From an uncultured Oscillospiraceae bacterium (lineage in GTDB: Bacteria; Bacillota; Clostridia; Oscillospirales; Oscillospiraceae), in contig CAQCFX010000006.1 of NCBI GenBank assembly GCA_948766235.1, forward strand, positions 1 to 53,050: DNA of 53,050 nucleotides, written 5' to 3'. A model generated the notes under the pieces. That model did not search any database. It saw nothing but the letters and a program-made list of their open reading frames with translations, and was not told the DNA's origin. The position numbers were made by a program, and so were the translations under genes. How positions within the stretch are numbered: position 1 is the first letter of the stretch; the number at the start of each line of letters is the position of its first letter. Positions 22,852-31,525 of this stretch are shown here, in pieces.

Positions 22852-23140
22852 GTTTCTTCCCCTGCCTTCTGAGTTTTATGGTGGAACGGACGGCCAGCGC
22901 CAGCGTGGCAATCAGCGGTACGCCAAACAGCGCCAAAAGAACCCTGGCCTGCCAAAAATCCTCGGCCAGGTACAGGTTATAGCCCGCCGCCTCATCATAG
23001 CCATACTGTATGACATCCGGCAGAAGCTCCAAAAACCACAGAAATGCCGCCGTTTCCAAATATGCGAAAACCGCCGCTCCCAGCCACGCCAGCACACAGC
23101 CAATCACCCTCAGCGTCCTTTTCGCGCCCTTTTCAGCCAC
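22823..23140 (-). CDS. Small two-helix membrane protein (105 aa)
   Basis: I do not recognise a family. After a basic N terminus (AEKGAKRTLR), a membrane helix (about 10-35) and a second one (about 70-92) flank a loop with DEAAGYNLYLAEDFWQ. The C terminus is basic and cytoplasmic. The start is a GTG at 23140 that overlaps the HAD stop codon, preceded by GGAG. It overlaps the tsaC start by 29 bases. The position between HAD and tsaC in the operon and the compact overlaps support a real gene. Confidence 0.72.
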   Translation of the reverse strand: MAEKGAKRTLRVIGCVLAWLGAAVFAYLETAAFLWFLELLPDVIQYGYDEAAGYNLYLAEDFWQARVLLALFGVPLIATLALAVRSTIKLRRQGKKHEHPISDQR

Positions 23141-23789
23141 GGCTTTTCTCCACCAGCCCCAGCAGCTCCTCCGGCCGCTCAATGATATAGTCCGCCCCGG
23201 CCCCCTCCAGCTCGGGCCGGTCCCGGAAGCCCCACAGCACGCCAACTACCCTCAGCCCGCCGTTCTTGCCCGTGAGCACGTCCACATTGCTGTCCCCCAC
23301 AAACAGGGTGGTCTCGGGTTTTGCGCCGATTTTCTCCATCATGGCGCGCAGCAGGGTGGGGTCGGGCTTCAGCGGCGCGTCGGGCAGCGCCCCCTGGACG
23401 TACTCAAACACGCCGGGGAAGTAACGCTCCACCACCGGCCCGGCCAGGGCGTGGGCCTTGTTGGACAGCACCGCCAGACGCACCCCCTGTCCCTTCAGCG
23501 CCGCCAAAAGCTCGGGCACCCCGAGGTAGGGGGCGGTCTTGTCCTCCTTGTGCTGGCCGTAGTATGCGGAGAACTCCGCCAGCGCCCCGGCCAGTTCGTC
23601 CTCGCTCAGTTCATCCGGGGTAAAGCGGGACACCAGGTTGGGAATCCCGTTTCCCACCATATGTTTGTACTCGTCCACCGTATGGGTGGGCCAGCCGCGG
23701 GCGGCGCACACGTGGTTGCCCGCGCCGGCCAAATCGTCGATGGTGTTCAAAAGGGTGCCATCCAAGTCAAAAATCACATGGGTGTACAT
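23133..23789 (-). CDS. HAD-superfamily phosphatase, phosphoglycolate phosphatase-like
   Basis: A 218-residue phosphatase. Motif I is DLDGTLLNT (catalytic Asp 9), motif II is SNKAHAL, motif III is the KPDPTLL lysine and motif IV is VGDSNVDVLTGKNGG. The cap domain at about 15-85 is of the alpha-helical type. It resembles Gph/PgpP, but the substrate is not defined by sequence. It follows prfA by 2 bases. Confidence 0.92.
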   Translation of the reverse strand: MYTHVIFDLDGTLLNTIDDLAGAGNHVCAARGWPTHTVDEYKHMVGNGIPNLVSRFTPDELSEDELAGALAEFSAYYGQHKEDKTAPYLGVPELLAALKGQGVRLAVLSNKAHALAGPVVERYFPGVFEYVQGALPDAPLKPDPTLLRAMMEKIGAKPETTLFVGDSNVDVLTGKNGGLRVVGVLWGFRDRPELEGAGADYIIERPEELLGLVEKSRG

Positions 23790-23791
23790 GG

Positions 23792-24850
23792 CTATCCTCC
23801 CTGGGCCAGCAGCCGCGCCTGATGGTCGGCCACCAGCGCGTCGATGACTTCGTCCAGCTCCCCGTCCATCACCCCGTCCAGCTTGTACAGCGTCAGCCCT
23901 ACCCGGTGGTCGGTGAGCCGCCCCTGGGGGAAGTTGTAGGTGCGGATGCGCTCGTTGCGCATCCCGCTGCCCACCTGGCTGCGGCGGTTTTCCCCGTACT
24001 CCGATTCAATGCGCTCCTGCTCCCGGTCGTAGAGAATGGAGGCCAGCAGGCGCATGGCCTTCTCCCGGTTCTGGAACTGGGAACGCTCCTGCTGGCACTC
24101 CACCACCGTGCCCGTGGGCTTGTGGATGAGGCGCACGGCGGAGGAGGTCTTGTTGATGTGCTGGCCCCCCGCCCCGGAGGAGCGGAACACCTGCATCTCC
24201 ACGTCGGCGGGGTTAATCTCCACGTCCACCGTCTCCATCTCGGGCAGCACCGCCACGGTGACGGTGGAGGTGTGGACGCGGCCGCCGGACTCCGTCTCCG
24301 GCACCCGCTGGACCCGGTGGACCCCGCTTTCAAACTTGAGCCTTGACCAGGCCCCGTCTCCCTCGATGGTGAAGGAAATCTCTTTCACCCCGCCCAGCTC
24401 CGTCTCGCTGGCCGAGTTGGTCTCCACCCGCCAGCCCCGCTTTTCCGCATACATGGCGTACATCCGGGTAAGGGAGTGGGCAAACAGGGCGGACTCCTCC
24501 CCGCCCACCCCGGCGCGAATCTCCATGATAACGTTTTTGCCGTCGTTGGGGTCGCGGGGGAGGAGGAGCACCTTAATCTCGTGCTCCAAACGCTCGATGT
24601 CCTCTTTGGCCTGACTGAGCTCCTGCTGGGCCAGCTCGCGCATCTCCGGGTCGCTCAAAAGCTCCTCTGCTCCGGCCAAATCAGACTGCGCCCTGCGCAG
24701 CGACCGGTATGCCGTCACCAGCGGCTCCAGTTCCTTCTGCTCCCGGTTGAGGCGGGACACCAGCTCGGGGTCAGAATAGGTCTCGTTGGCGGCCAGCCGG
24801 GCCTCCAGCTCCTGGTAACGCAGCTCGATGTTTTTGAGATTGTCTGTCAT
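23792..24850 (-). CDS. prfA: Peptide chain release factor 1
   Basis: A 352-residue class I release factor that reads UAA and UAG. The peptidyl-hydrolysis motif is GAGGQHINKTSSAVR. The stop-codon recognition loop region is HRVQRVPETESGGRVHTST, the RF1 type and not the RF2 type with SPF. The length is right for RF1. prmC, often next to prfA, is not here. Packed between ydcF and HAD. Confidence 0.97.
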   Translation of the reverse strand: MTDNLKNIELRYQELEARLAANETYSDPELVSRLNREQKELEPLVTAYRSLRRAQSDLAGAEELLSDPEMRELAQQELSQAKEDIERLEHEIKVLLLPRDPNDGKNVIMEIRAGVGGEESALFAHSLTRMYAMYAEKRGWRVETNSASETELGGVKEISFTIEGDGAWSRLKFESGVHRVQRVPETESGGRVHTSTVTVAVLPEMETVDVEINPADVEMQVFRSSGAGGQHINKTSSAVRLIHKPTGTVVECQQERSQFQNREKAMRLLASILYDREQERIESEYGENRRSQVGSGMRNERIRTYNFPQGRLTDHRVGLTLYKLDGVMDGELDEVIDALVADHQARLLAQGG

Positions 24851-24858
24851 CGTGTCAC

Positions 24859-25533
24859 CTACTCCAAGATTTGAAACTCCCGGTCAAAGAGAAAGGACTT
24901 CACCAGGGCCAGCGGCTCCCGGAAGAACATATGCACCCGAGAGGGCGCGTGGCTCACTGGGGCGGGCAGGGTGGTCACGTTGTCCAGCCGTCCCGTGGCC
25001 CGCTCCCACAGCATAAGGATGCGGGAGAGATGGAAATCGCTGGACACCAGAACATAACTGTCGGGGACGCTAAAATCCCAAGAGGGGACCGTAACCCTCC
25101 ACAGGTTCAACGTATTATAGATGTTTTGGTGGGTGTTGCGGGACTGGTCTTCCATGCGGATATGTTCCCCGTCTACCCCGTGGGCGGTGAGGTAATCGTA
25201 CATGGCCTGGGCTTCGGACATGTGCTCGTCGTCCCCCTTGCCGCCGGACACCACGATGTGGATGTCCGGGTGCTCCTCCCAGTAGGCCAGGGCCGTGTCC
25301 AGCCGGTCTTGGAGCAGGATGGACGGCCCGTCCCGGCGCACCTGACAGCCGAAAATGACCATTACCGTCCGCTCCCCGCCCGTCTGGGCGGTCTGCCCCT
25401 GGGCACCCCGCCAGATGACAAGCTCCAACGCTCCAAAGGCGGCAATTCCAACAATCAGCAGCGCCAGCAGGGCGGCCAGCCATGGATTTCTTTTTTTCTG
25501 GGGGCTGTTCCCCCGGTATCGGTTGTATTTCAT
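24859..25533 (-). CDS. YdcF/SanA-family (DUF218) envelope protein
   Basis: A 224-residue protein with one N-terminal membrane helix (about 17-40) and an extracellular Rossmann-like DUF218 domain. The motifs VIFGCQVRRDGPSILLQDRLDTA, VVSGGKGDDEHMSEAQAM and SRNTHQNIYNT are characteristic. These proteins are linked to envelope permeability or cell-wall precursor handling but their reaction is not known. It lies beside prfA and downstream of the ABC-F gene in a cell-wall operon. Confidence 0.9.
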   Translation of the reverse strand: MKYNRYRGNSPQKKRNPWLAALLALLIVGIAAFGALELVIWRGAQGQTAQTGGERTVMVIFGCQVRRDGPSILLQDRLDTALAYWEEHPDIHIVVSGGKGDDEHMSEAQAMYDYLTAHGVDGEHIRMEDQSRNTHQNIYNTLNLWRVTVPSWDFSVPDSYVLVSSDFHLSRILMLWERATGRLDNVTTLPAPVSHAPSRVHMFFREPLALVKSFLFDREFQILE

Positions 25534-25542
25534 CTCTCTGTA

Positions 25543-27447
25543 TTACCCCTTCGCTTCCTCCAGCTCCGCCGCCAGCCGCTCCCACTGGGCGTACAGGTGG
25601 GCCAGCTCGTCCTCCACCGCCTCCCGCTCCTTGTATATCTCCTGAAGGCGCAGATAGTCGGACGCGGCGTCCTCCGCCTCCTGGCTGAGCTCGTCCAGGC
25701 GGACCTCCGCCTTTTCCACCGCCCGCTCGGCGGCCCGCACCTGCTTTTCCAGCTCTTTTGTTCCGCCCGCCCGGCGAGGTTTGTCTTCCCTGGGCTTCTC
25801 TGGCTCTACAGGGGCGGATTTGGCGTTTTTCAGCTGCTCCTGCCGCTCCCGGAAGGCCCGGAACTCGCTGTACGTGCCGGGGAAGTCGGTAATCTGAGCG
25901 TTTTCCAGCATCCAAACCCGGGTGGCGAACTTTTCAATAAAATAGCGGTCGTGGGAGACGAACAGCAGGTTGCCGCCATACTCCTCCACCGCCTCCTCAA
26001 TCCATTCCCGGGAGTCGATATCCAGATGGTTGGTGGGCTCGTCCAGGATAAGCAGGTTAATCCGGCTGTCCATGAGCATACACAGGCGCAGCCGGGACTG
26101 CTCCCCGCCGGACAGGGCGGACACCTGCTTGAACACGTCCTCCCCCCGGAATTTGAAGGAGGCCAGCCGGTCCCGGGCCTCCTGAGTGGAGCAGTTCTGG
26201 GCGTAGAGCATGGTGTCCACCAGGTTGCGGTCTGGCCGGTCGAAGTGGATAATCTGGGGCAGATAGCCCATTCGGATGGACGGCCCCAGGTAGATGGACC
26301 CGGAATCGGGCGCCTCCTCCCCCATGATGAGCTTGATGAAGGTGGACTTGCCCGTGCCGTTGTCCCCTAAGAGGGCGATGCGCTCCCCCCCGGCCACGTC
26401 CAGGTTGATGTGGTCGAACAGAACCCGTTCCCCAAAGGACTTTTTCAGCTCCGTCACCACCAGCGCCTCATCCCCGTGGAACTCCCGCTCGCCGAACCGG
26501 GTGGCCAGCTTGCGCTCCTTTGTGGGCTTGTCCGTTTTGCGCATACGCTCAATGCGCCGCTCCATGTTGATGGCCCGGCGGTACTGCTTGTCGTTGCCCT
26601 TAAAGGCCCATAGGCGCATCTGCTCCGCCGCGGCCTCCAGCTGGGCGATTTTCGCCTGCTCCTTCTCGTACTGCTTGAGCCGCTCCTGATACCGCCGCTC
26701 CTTCTCCTCCACATAGAAGGAGTAGTTGCCGGAGTACAATTCGGCCCTTCCGTCCTGGATTTCCGCCACCCGTTTGACCACCTTGTCCAAAAACCAGCGG
26801 TCGTGGGAGATGGCCAGCACCGTGCCCTTGAACCGCTCCAAATAGCCCTCCAGCCATTCGGTGGCGTTCAAATCCAGGTGGTTGGTGGGCTCGTCCAGCA
26901 GCAGGATGTCGGTGTCCTCCAAAATAAGGCGGGCCAAATTGATACGGGTCTTCTCCCCGCCGGACAGCGCATCAAAGGGCCGCTGGCGCATATCCTGCCC
27001 GATGCCCAGGCCGTTGCACACCTTGTTGAGGCGCGTCTCGGTATCGTAGCCCCCCTCCGCCTCAAAGGCGGCGGTGAGCTTGTCGTACCGGGCCATCACC
27101 TGGGGGTCGTCCCCGTCAGCCATTTTCGCGGCCAGGTCCGCCAGCTCCGCCTCCATGGCGTGGAGGGGGGCGAAGGCGGTGTCCAGCACGTCCCTCACGG
27201 TGTAGCCCTCGGGATAGACGGGAATCTGGGAGATGAGCCCCAGCCGCTTGCCGGGGGCGATGACCACCGTGCCCTCGTCCGGGTCCACCTGGCCGGTCAT
27301 CATGCGGAAAATGGTGGTCTTGCCCGCGCCGTTGCGGCCCAGCAGGCCCACCCGCTCCCCCTCATCAATTTGGAGAGAGAAGCCGTCTAAAATTCGTTTG
27401 CCGACCTCGAACTCTTTGACCAGGCCGGTAAGCTGTATGTCAATCAT
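25543..27447 (-). CDS. ABC-F family ATPase (ribosome-associated)
   Basis: A 634-residue protein with two ABC domains and no membrane part. First Walker A GRNGAGKTT is at 37-45, signature LSGGEKTRI at 161-169, Walker B LLLDEPTNHLD at 182-192. Second Walker A GDNGTGKST is at 361-369, signature LSGGEQSRL at 445-453. The P-site tRNA interaction linker (about 240-320) is charged and coiled. The C-terminal coiled coil (about 562-634) is like Uup/YdiF. ABC-F proteins act on the ribosome; this one could be a housekeeping factor (YdiF/Uup) rather than a resistance protein. Confidence 0.94.
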   Translation of the reverse strand: MIDIQLTGLVKEFEVGKRILDGFSLQIDEGERVGLLGRNGAGKTTIFRMMTGQVDPDEGTVVIAPGKRLGLISQIPVYPEGYTVRDVLDTAFAPLHAMEAELADLAAKMADGDDPQVMARYDKLTAAFEAEGGYDTETRLNKVCNGLGIGQDMRQRPFDALSGGEKTRINLARLILEDTDILLLDEPTNHLDLNATEWLEGYLERFKGTVLAISHDRWFLDKVVKRVAEIQDGRAELYSGNYSFYVEEKERRYQERLKQYEKEQAKIAQLEAAAEQMRLWAFKGNDKQYRRAINMERRIERMRKTDKPTKERKLATRFGEREFHGDEALVVTELKKSFGERVLFDHINLDVAGGERIALLGDNGTGKSTFIKLIMGEEAPDSGSIYLGPSIRMGYLPQIIHFDRPDRNLVDTMLYAQNCSTQEARDRLASFKFRGEDVFKQVSALSGGEQSRLRLCMLMDSRINLLILDEPTNHLDIDSREWIEEAVEEYGGNLLFVSHDRYFIEKFATRVWMLENAQITDFPGTYSEFRAFRERQEQLKNAKSAPVEPEKPREDKPRRAGGTKELEKQVRAAERAVEKAEVRLDELSQEAEDAASDYLRLQEIYKEREAVEDELAHLYAQWERLAAELEEAKG

Positions 27448-27488
27448 GGGAATTCTCCTAAAAAATACGTGAAACTGCGCGGCCCTCC

Positions 27489-28877
27489 TTACCCAGGCAC
27501 GTTTGCCAACAGGAAGTCCACGATTTTCTCAAAGGCCATGGAGCGGGAGGCTTTTACCAAAATGGTAACCCCCGCCCGCACCTCTCGGGACAGGGCGTTT
27601 TTGGCCGCATCCAGGGTGGGGAAATAGTCCGCCTGGGCAAGTCCCGCCTCCCTGGCGCCCTCGGCGATGAACCGGGCCAGGTCGCCCACGGCGATGAGCC
27701 GGTCCGTCCCCGCCTGGGCAAAGCAGCCGCCCACCGTTCGGTGGAACTGCTCCGCGCCGGGCCCCAGCTCCTTCATGTCCCCCACCACAGCCACCTTCCG
27801 GCGGTCCTGAGCGTCGCCCAGCACGGCGGCGGCGGCCCGCATGGACTGGGGGTTTGCGTTGTAGGCGTCGTTTAAAATCACAATGTCCCCCTTGCAGCGG
27901 ACAATGTTCATGCGCATCTTGGTGGGCAGAAAGGCGCCGATGCCCTGAATCATCTCGTCAGGGGCCATGCCCAGCGCCTCCCCCACGGCGGCGGCCATCA
28001 AAGTGGGGTAAATCATATGGCTGCCCAGGGCGGGGATGTCCGCCTGGAACTGGCTGCGGGGGGTTTTAATCCGGCAGTTCAGATGGCCCGCGCTGTCGGT
28101 GGACAGGTCCCGGGCGGCGTAGTCCAGCCCTTCTCCCTCCCCCACGAACACCGTGCGCTGGGGCAGCGTTCCCCGCACAGAGGCCAGCATGGGGTCGTCT
28201 CCGTTGAGCACGGCCAGCCCGTCCGGCTTCAAATGGGGAAAAATCTCGCACTTGGCCTTGAAAATATTCTCCCGGCTGCCCAGATTTTCAATGTGGGCGT
28301 CCCCAATGTTGGTGATAAGGGCCATATCCGGCTCCACCAGCCTGCCCAAATCGTCAATCTCCCCGGCGTGGTCCATGCCCAGCTCCACCACGCACACCTG
28401 ATGGTCCTTTTCCAGCTTGAGCAGGGTAAGGGGCACGCCGATGTCGTTGTTGAAGTTCCCCTCCGTTTTGTGGACGCGGAACTTCGCCCCTAAAACGGCG
28501 GCCACCATGTCCTTGGTGGTGGTCTTGCCCACCGAGCCGGTGACGGCGATGAAGGGGATGGCGAACAGCTTTTTGTAGTACCGGGCCAGCTCCCACAAAG
28601 CGCGCTGGGTGGAGCGCACCTTCACATAGAACTTGCCGGGGAGATAGCTCTCCCGCTCCCGGGCGGTGAAGCAGCCCGCCGCCCCCGCCTCCAGGGCGGC
28701 GTTGATGAACGAGTGGCCGTCGAACCGCTCCCCCTCCAAAGGTATAAACAGGCAGCCGGGGTCAATGCTCCGGCTGTCGGTGCTCACCTGGGCCACCGCG
28801 GCGTCCATATCGCTGAACTCACCCAGTAGGGTGCCGTTTACCGCTTCCAACAGCTGTCTCAGTGTCAGTGCCTCCAT
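27489..28877 (-). CDS. murF: UDP-MurNAc-tripeptide:D-Ala-D-Ala ligase
   Basis: A 462-residue Mur ligase that adds D-Ala-D-Ala to UDP-MurNAc-tripeptide. The ATP site is GSVGKTTTKD at 114-123, and MurF-type sequences are STDSRSIDPGCLFIPLEGERFDGH at the N terminus and NDAYNANPQSMRAA near 320. It follows ddl, which makes its D-Ala-D-Ala substrate, by 68 bases, so the two steps are coupled in one transcript. Confidence 0.97.
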   Translation of the reverse strand: MEALTLRQLLEAVNGTLLGEFSDMDAAVAQVSTDSRSIDPGCLFIPLEGERFDGHSFINAALEAGAAGCFTARERESYLPGKFYVKVRSTQRALWELARYYKKLFAIPFIAVTGSVGKTTTKDMVAAVLGAKFRVHKTEGNFNNDIGVPLTLLKLEKDHQVCVVELGMDHAGEIDDLGRLVEPDMALITNIGDAHIENLGSRENIFKAKCEIFPHLKPDGLAVLNGDDPMLASVRGTLPQRTVFVGEGEGLDYAARDLSTDSAGHLNCRIKTPRSQFQADIPALGSHMIYPTLMAAAVGEALGMAPDEMIQGIGAFLPTKMRMNIVRCKGDIVILNDAYNANPQSMRAAAAVLGDAQDRRKVAVVGDMKELGPGAEQFHRTVGGCFAQAGTDRLIAVGDLARFIAEGAREAGLAQADYFPTLDAAKNALSREVRAGVTILVKASRSMAFEKIVDFLLANVPG

Positions 28878-28945
28878 AAATGCGGCGCTCCTCTCCTGAT
28901 TCTCTCTCTTTCATAGTCGCGGGAGGGTCGCCCCTCCCCTGCGGG

Positions 28946-29992
28946 TCATTTCCCGGCCTTTCTGGCCTCTAAAGACGCCTCAATAATCCGCTCGCACAGC
29001 TCGCCGTAGCCGATGCCCACCGCCGCCGCCTCCTGGGGCAGCAAGCTGGTGGGGGTCATGCCGGGCAGGGTGTTAATCTCCAAAAACCAGGGCGTGCCGT
29101 CCCCGTCCACGATGAAGTCCGCCCGGGAGTATACCGACAGCCCCAGGGCGCGGAATACGGTGAGGGCCGCCTCTCCCAGCTGCTTTTCCCATTCCGCCGG
29201 GATGGGGGCGGGGCAGAACTCCTCCGCCGCGCCGGGCTGATATTTGTTCTCGTAGTCGTAAAACCCCTGCTTGGGCACAATCTCAATGGAGGGCAGGGCG
29301 CGGTCCTCCAAAATGCCCACCTGGATTTCCCGTCCGGCCACGTACTGCTCCACCACGCACACCCCGCCGAAGGGCACAGCCGCCGCGAGCGCCCCGGGCA
29401 GGTCCTCCCGGTGATGGACAATGGACACGCCGATGGAGGAGCCGGAGGCCACCGGCTTCACCACGCAGGGCGTCTCCAGCCGCCGGGCCAAGGCGGGGAT
29501 ATCGTCCGCGCCGTAACGAATCAGCTCCCATTTGGGGGTATGGACGCCCAAGGGGGCCACCAAGCGCTTGGTCAGGTCCTTGTCCATGGCGATGGCGCTG
29601 CCCAGATAGCCCGCCCCGGTGTAGGGGATGCCCAGCAGGTCCAGCGCGGCCTGCACCCGGCCGTCCTCCCCGCAGGTGCCGTGGAGCCCTAAAAACACCA
29701 CGTCGCCCAGGCGGCACGCCTCCAGCACGCCGGGGCCGAATTGATTTTCCCCGCCGTCCGCCCGGCAGGCCTTCACCGCCGCCAAATCGGGGGCCTGACG
29801 GTCAATTTTCGTCAGCGATTCGGGCAATGGGGCGTGAAACAGCGCCTCGGGCGGGTCCTGCGTCCCCAAATACATATCCACAAGCGCCACCTCGTGCCCC
29901 CGCTGGCGCAGCGCGGCGCACACCTTGCAGCCGCTGGACAGGGACACGTTGCGCTCATCGCTGAGCCCGCCGGCCAAAACCACGATTTTCAT
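28946..29992 (-). CDS. ddl: D-alanine--D-alanine ligase
   Basis: A 348-residue ATP-grasp ligase that makes D-Ala-D-Ala for peptidoglycan. It shows LHGTCGEDGRVQAALDLLGIPYTG, MDKDLTKRL, the VKPVASGSSIGVSIV glycine loop, and the C-terminal DFIVDGDGTPWFLEINTLPGMTPTSLLP ligand region. The start at 29992 has AAGGAG upstream; an in-frame extension of 32 codons is non-coding. A small hairpin (CAGGGA-GGAA-TCCCTG) sits in the leader just before the ribosome binding site. It is the first gene of a 12-gene operon. Confidence 0.96.
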   Translation of the reverse strand: MKIVVLAGGLSDERNVSLSSGCKVCAALRQRGHEVALVDMYLGTQDPPEALFHAPLPESLTKIDRQAPDLAAVKACRADGGENQFGPGVLEACRLGDVVFLGLHGTCGEDGRVQAALDLLGIPYTGAGYLGSAIAMDKDLTKRLVAPLGVHTPKWELIRYGADDIPALARRLETPCVVKPVASGSSIGVSIVHHREDLPGALAAAVPFGGVCVVEQYVAGREIQVGILEDRALPSIEIVPKQGFYDYENKYQPGAAEEFCPAPIPAEWEKQLGEAALTVFRALGLSVYSRADFIVDGDGTPWFLEINTLPGMTPTSLLPQEAAAVGIGYGELCERIIEASLEARKAGK

Positions 29993-30046
29993 AGCCAATC
30001 TCCTTATGACAGGGATTCCTCCCTGATATTTTATGCTTGAATGAAA

Positions 30047-30075
30047 ATTATACCACAACGAAAAAAAGGAAACAA
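30047..30075 (-). promoter_or_regulatory. Promoter of the ddl operon
   Basis: Minus-strand TTGTTT (30070-30075) and TATAAT (30047-30052) are 17 bases apart, 55-80 bases before ddl. Confidence 0.7.
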
Positions 30076-30136
30076 GTGCCCCGCGCATTTCTCTTTTCTC
30101 CTTTTCTCCGCCCCAGGCGGCCGCCCCCGTTTTTCC

Positions 30137-30165
30137 TTGCCAAAGCCCGTCCCCTGTGATATGAT
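30137..30165 (+). promoter_or_regulatory. Promoter of galK-galT
   Basis: TTGCCA (30137-30142) and TATGAT (30160-30165) are 17 bases apart. It is divergent from the ddl promoter, with about 60 bases between. No operator or cre site was obvious. Confidence 0.6.
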
Positions 30166-30215
30166 GGAGCTGAAATTTTTGGGGCTGTCAAAGCTCCACA
30201 GATGAGGTGAGGACA

Positions 30216-31511
30216 ATGTCAACCTGTTCCCAGCTCCTCTCCGCCCTGCGCGGCGGAGTTTATGACCAGGCCCTGGCTTCCCTTTACGCCCTGGACGGCA
30301 GCGCCCAGCGGCTGGACGAGGCCCGCCGGCGCTGTGTCCGCATCACCGAGGCCTTCGCCGCCCGCTATGGGGACCAGGCGGAGGGCGCGGCCCTGTTCAG
30401 CGGCCCCGGCCGCACGGAAATCGGCGGCAACCACACCGACCACCAGCACGGCCGCGTGCTGTGCGGCAGCGTGGACCTGGATATGCTCGCCTGCGCCGCC
30501 CCCAACGGTACGCAGTTGGTGCGCATTGTCTCCGAGGGCTATCCCGCCCTGGAGATTTCCCTGGACGACTTGGCCCCCAAGAAGGAGGAGGAGAACACCT
30601 CCGCCGCCCTGGTGCGTGGGGTGGCGGCGAAAATCCGCGAGCTGGGGTATTCCCTGTCCGGCTTCGACGCCTGCGCCAATTCCACTGTGCTGTCCGGCTC
30701 CGGCCTGTCCTCCTCCGCCGCCTATGAGACGCTGATTGGCAACATCTTCAACCACTTCTGCTGTGGGGACAAGCTGGACCCCGTCGCCATCGCCAAGATT
30801 GGCCAGTACGCGGAAAACGTCTATTTCGGCAAGCCCTGCGGCCTGATGGACCAGATGGGCTCGTCGGTGGGCGGCGCGGTGTCCATCGACTTCAACAACC
30901 CCGCCGAGCCGTTGGTGGAGCGGGTGGACTACGACTTCAGCAAATCCGGCTATGCCCTGTGCATCGTGGACACCGGCTCCAGCCACGGCGATTTGACGGA
31001 CGACTACGCCGCCGTCACCCGGGAGATGGGCGCGGTGGCCGCCCACTTCGGCAAGTCCGTCCTGCGGGACGTATCCGTGACGGACTTCCGCGCCGCCATC
31101 CCCGCTCTGCGCCAGGAGTGCGGCGACCGGGCAGTGCTGCGGGCCATGCACTTCTATGACGACGACCGCACGGCAGTGCTGGAGGCCGCGGCCCTTAAAA
31201 ACGGGGACTTTGACTTCTTCCTGGCCCTGGTAAATCAGTCCGGGCTGTCCTCCGCCCTCCACCTGCAAAACACCTGGTCTGTCCATGACACCAGGCAGCA
31301 GGCCATCCCCCTGGCCCTGGCCCAGGCCGAGCGCCTGCTGGACTCGGGGGCCTGCCGGGTCCACGGCGGCGGCTTTGCGGGCACCATCCAGGCGTGGGTG
31401 CCCGTCCATGACCTGGAGCAGTTCAAGACCGGCATGGAGCAGCTGCTGGGCGAGGGCAAGTGTCACATCCTGCACATCCGGCCGGTTGGCGGCTGTGTGG
31501 TGGCGGAATAA
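30216..31511 (+). CDS. galK: Galactokinase
   Basis: A 431-residue GHMP kinase that phosphorylates galactose at C1. The substrate motif is GRTEIGGNHTDHQHG, a Clostridial version of GRxNxIGEHTDY, and the ATP motif is LSGSGLSSSAA. A C-terminal GGGFAGTIQAWV motif is present. The ATG at 30216 has AGGTGAGG 4-11 bases upstream; a GTG at 30207 is in frame but poorly placed. It is followed 14 bases later by galT, so the two Leloir steps are made together. No galE is in the window. Confidence 0.96.
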   Translation: MSTCSQLLSALRGGVYDQALASLYALDGSAQRLDEARRRCVRITEAFAARYGDQAEGAALFSGPGRTEIGGNHTDHQHGRVLCGSVDLDMLACAAPNGTQLVRIVSEGYPALEISLDDLAPKKEEENTSAALVRGVAAKIRELGYSLSGFDACANSTVLSGSGLSSSAAYETLIGNIFNHFCCGDKLDPVAIAKIGQYAENVYFGKPCGLMDQMGSSVGGAVSIDFNNPAEPLVERVDYDFSKSGYALCIVDTGSSHGDLTDDYAAVTREMGAVAAHFGKSVLRDVSVTDFRAAIPALRQECGDRAVLRAMHFYDDDRTAVLEAAALKNGDFDFFLALVNQSGLSSALHLQNTWSVHDTRQQAIPLALAQAERLLDSGACRVHGGGFAGTIQAWVPVHDLEQFKTGMEQLLGEGKCHILHIRPVGGCVVAE

Positions 31512-31525
31512 GGGAGGAAAACACG

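Noticed and set aside
27462..27476. TACGTGAAAC near the ABC-F start as a parS half-site
   Set aside because: Only one arm is present.
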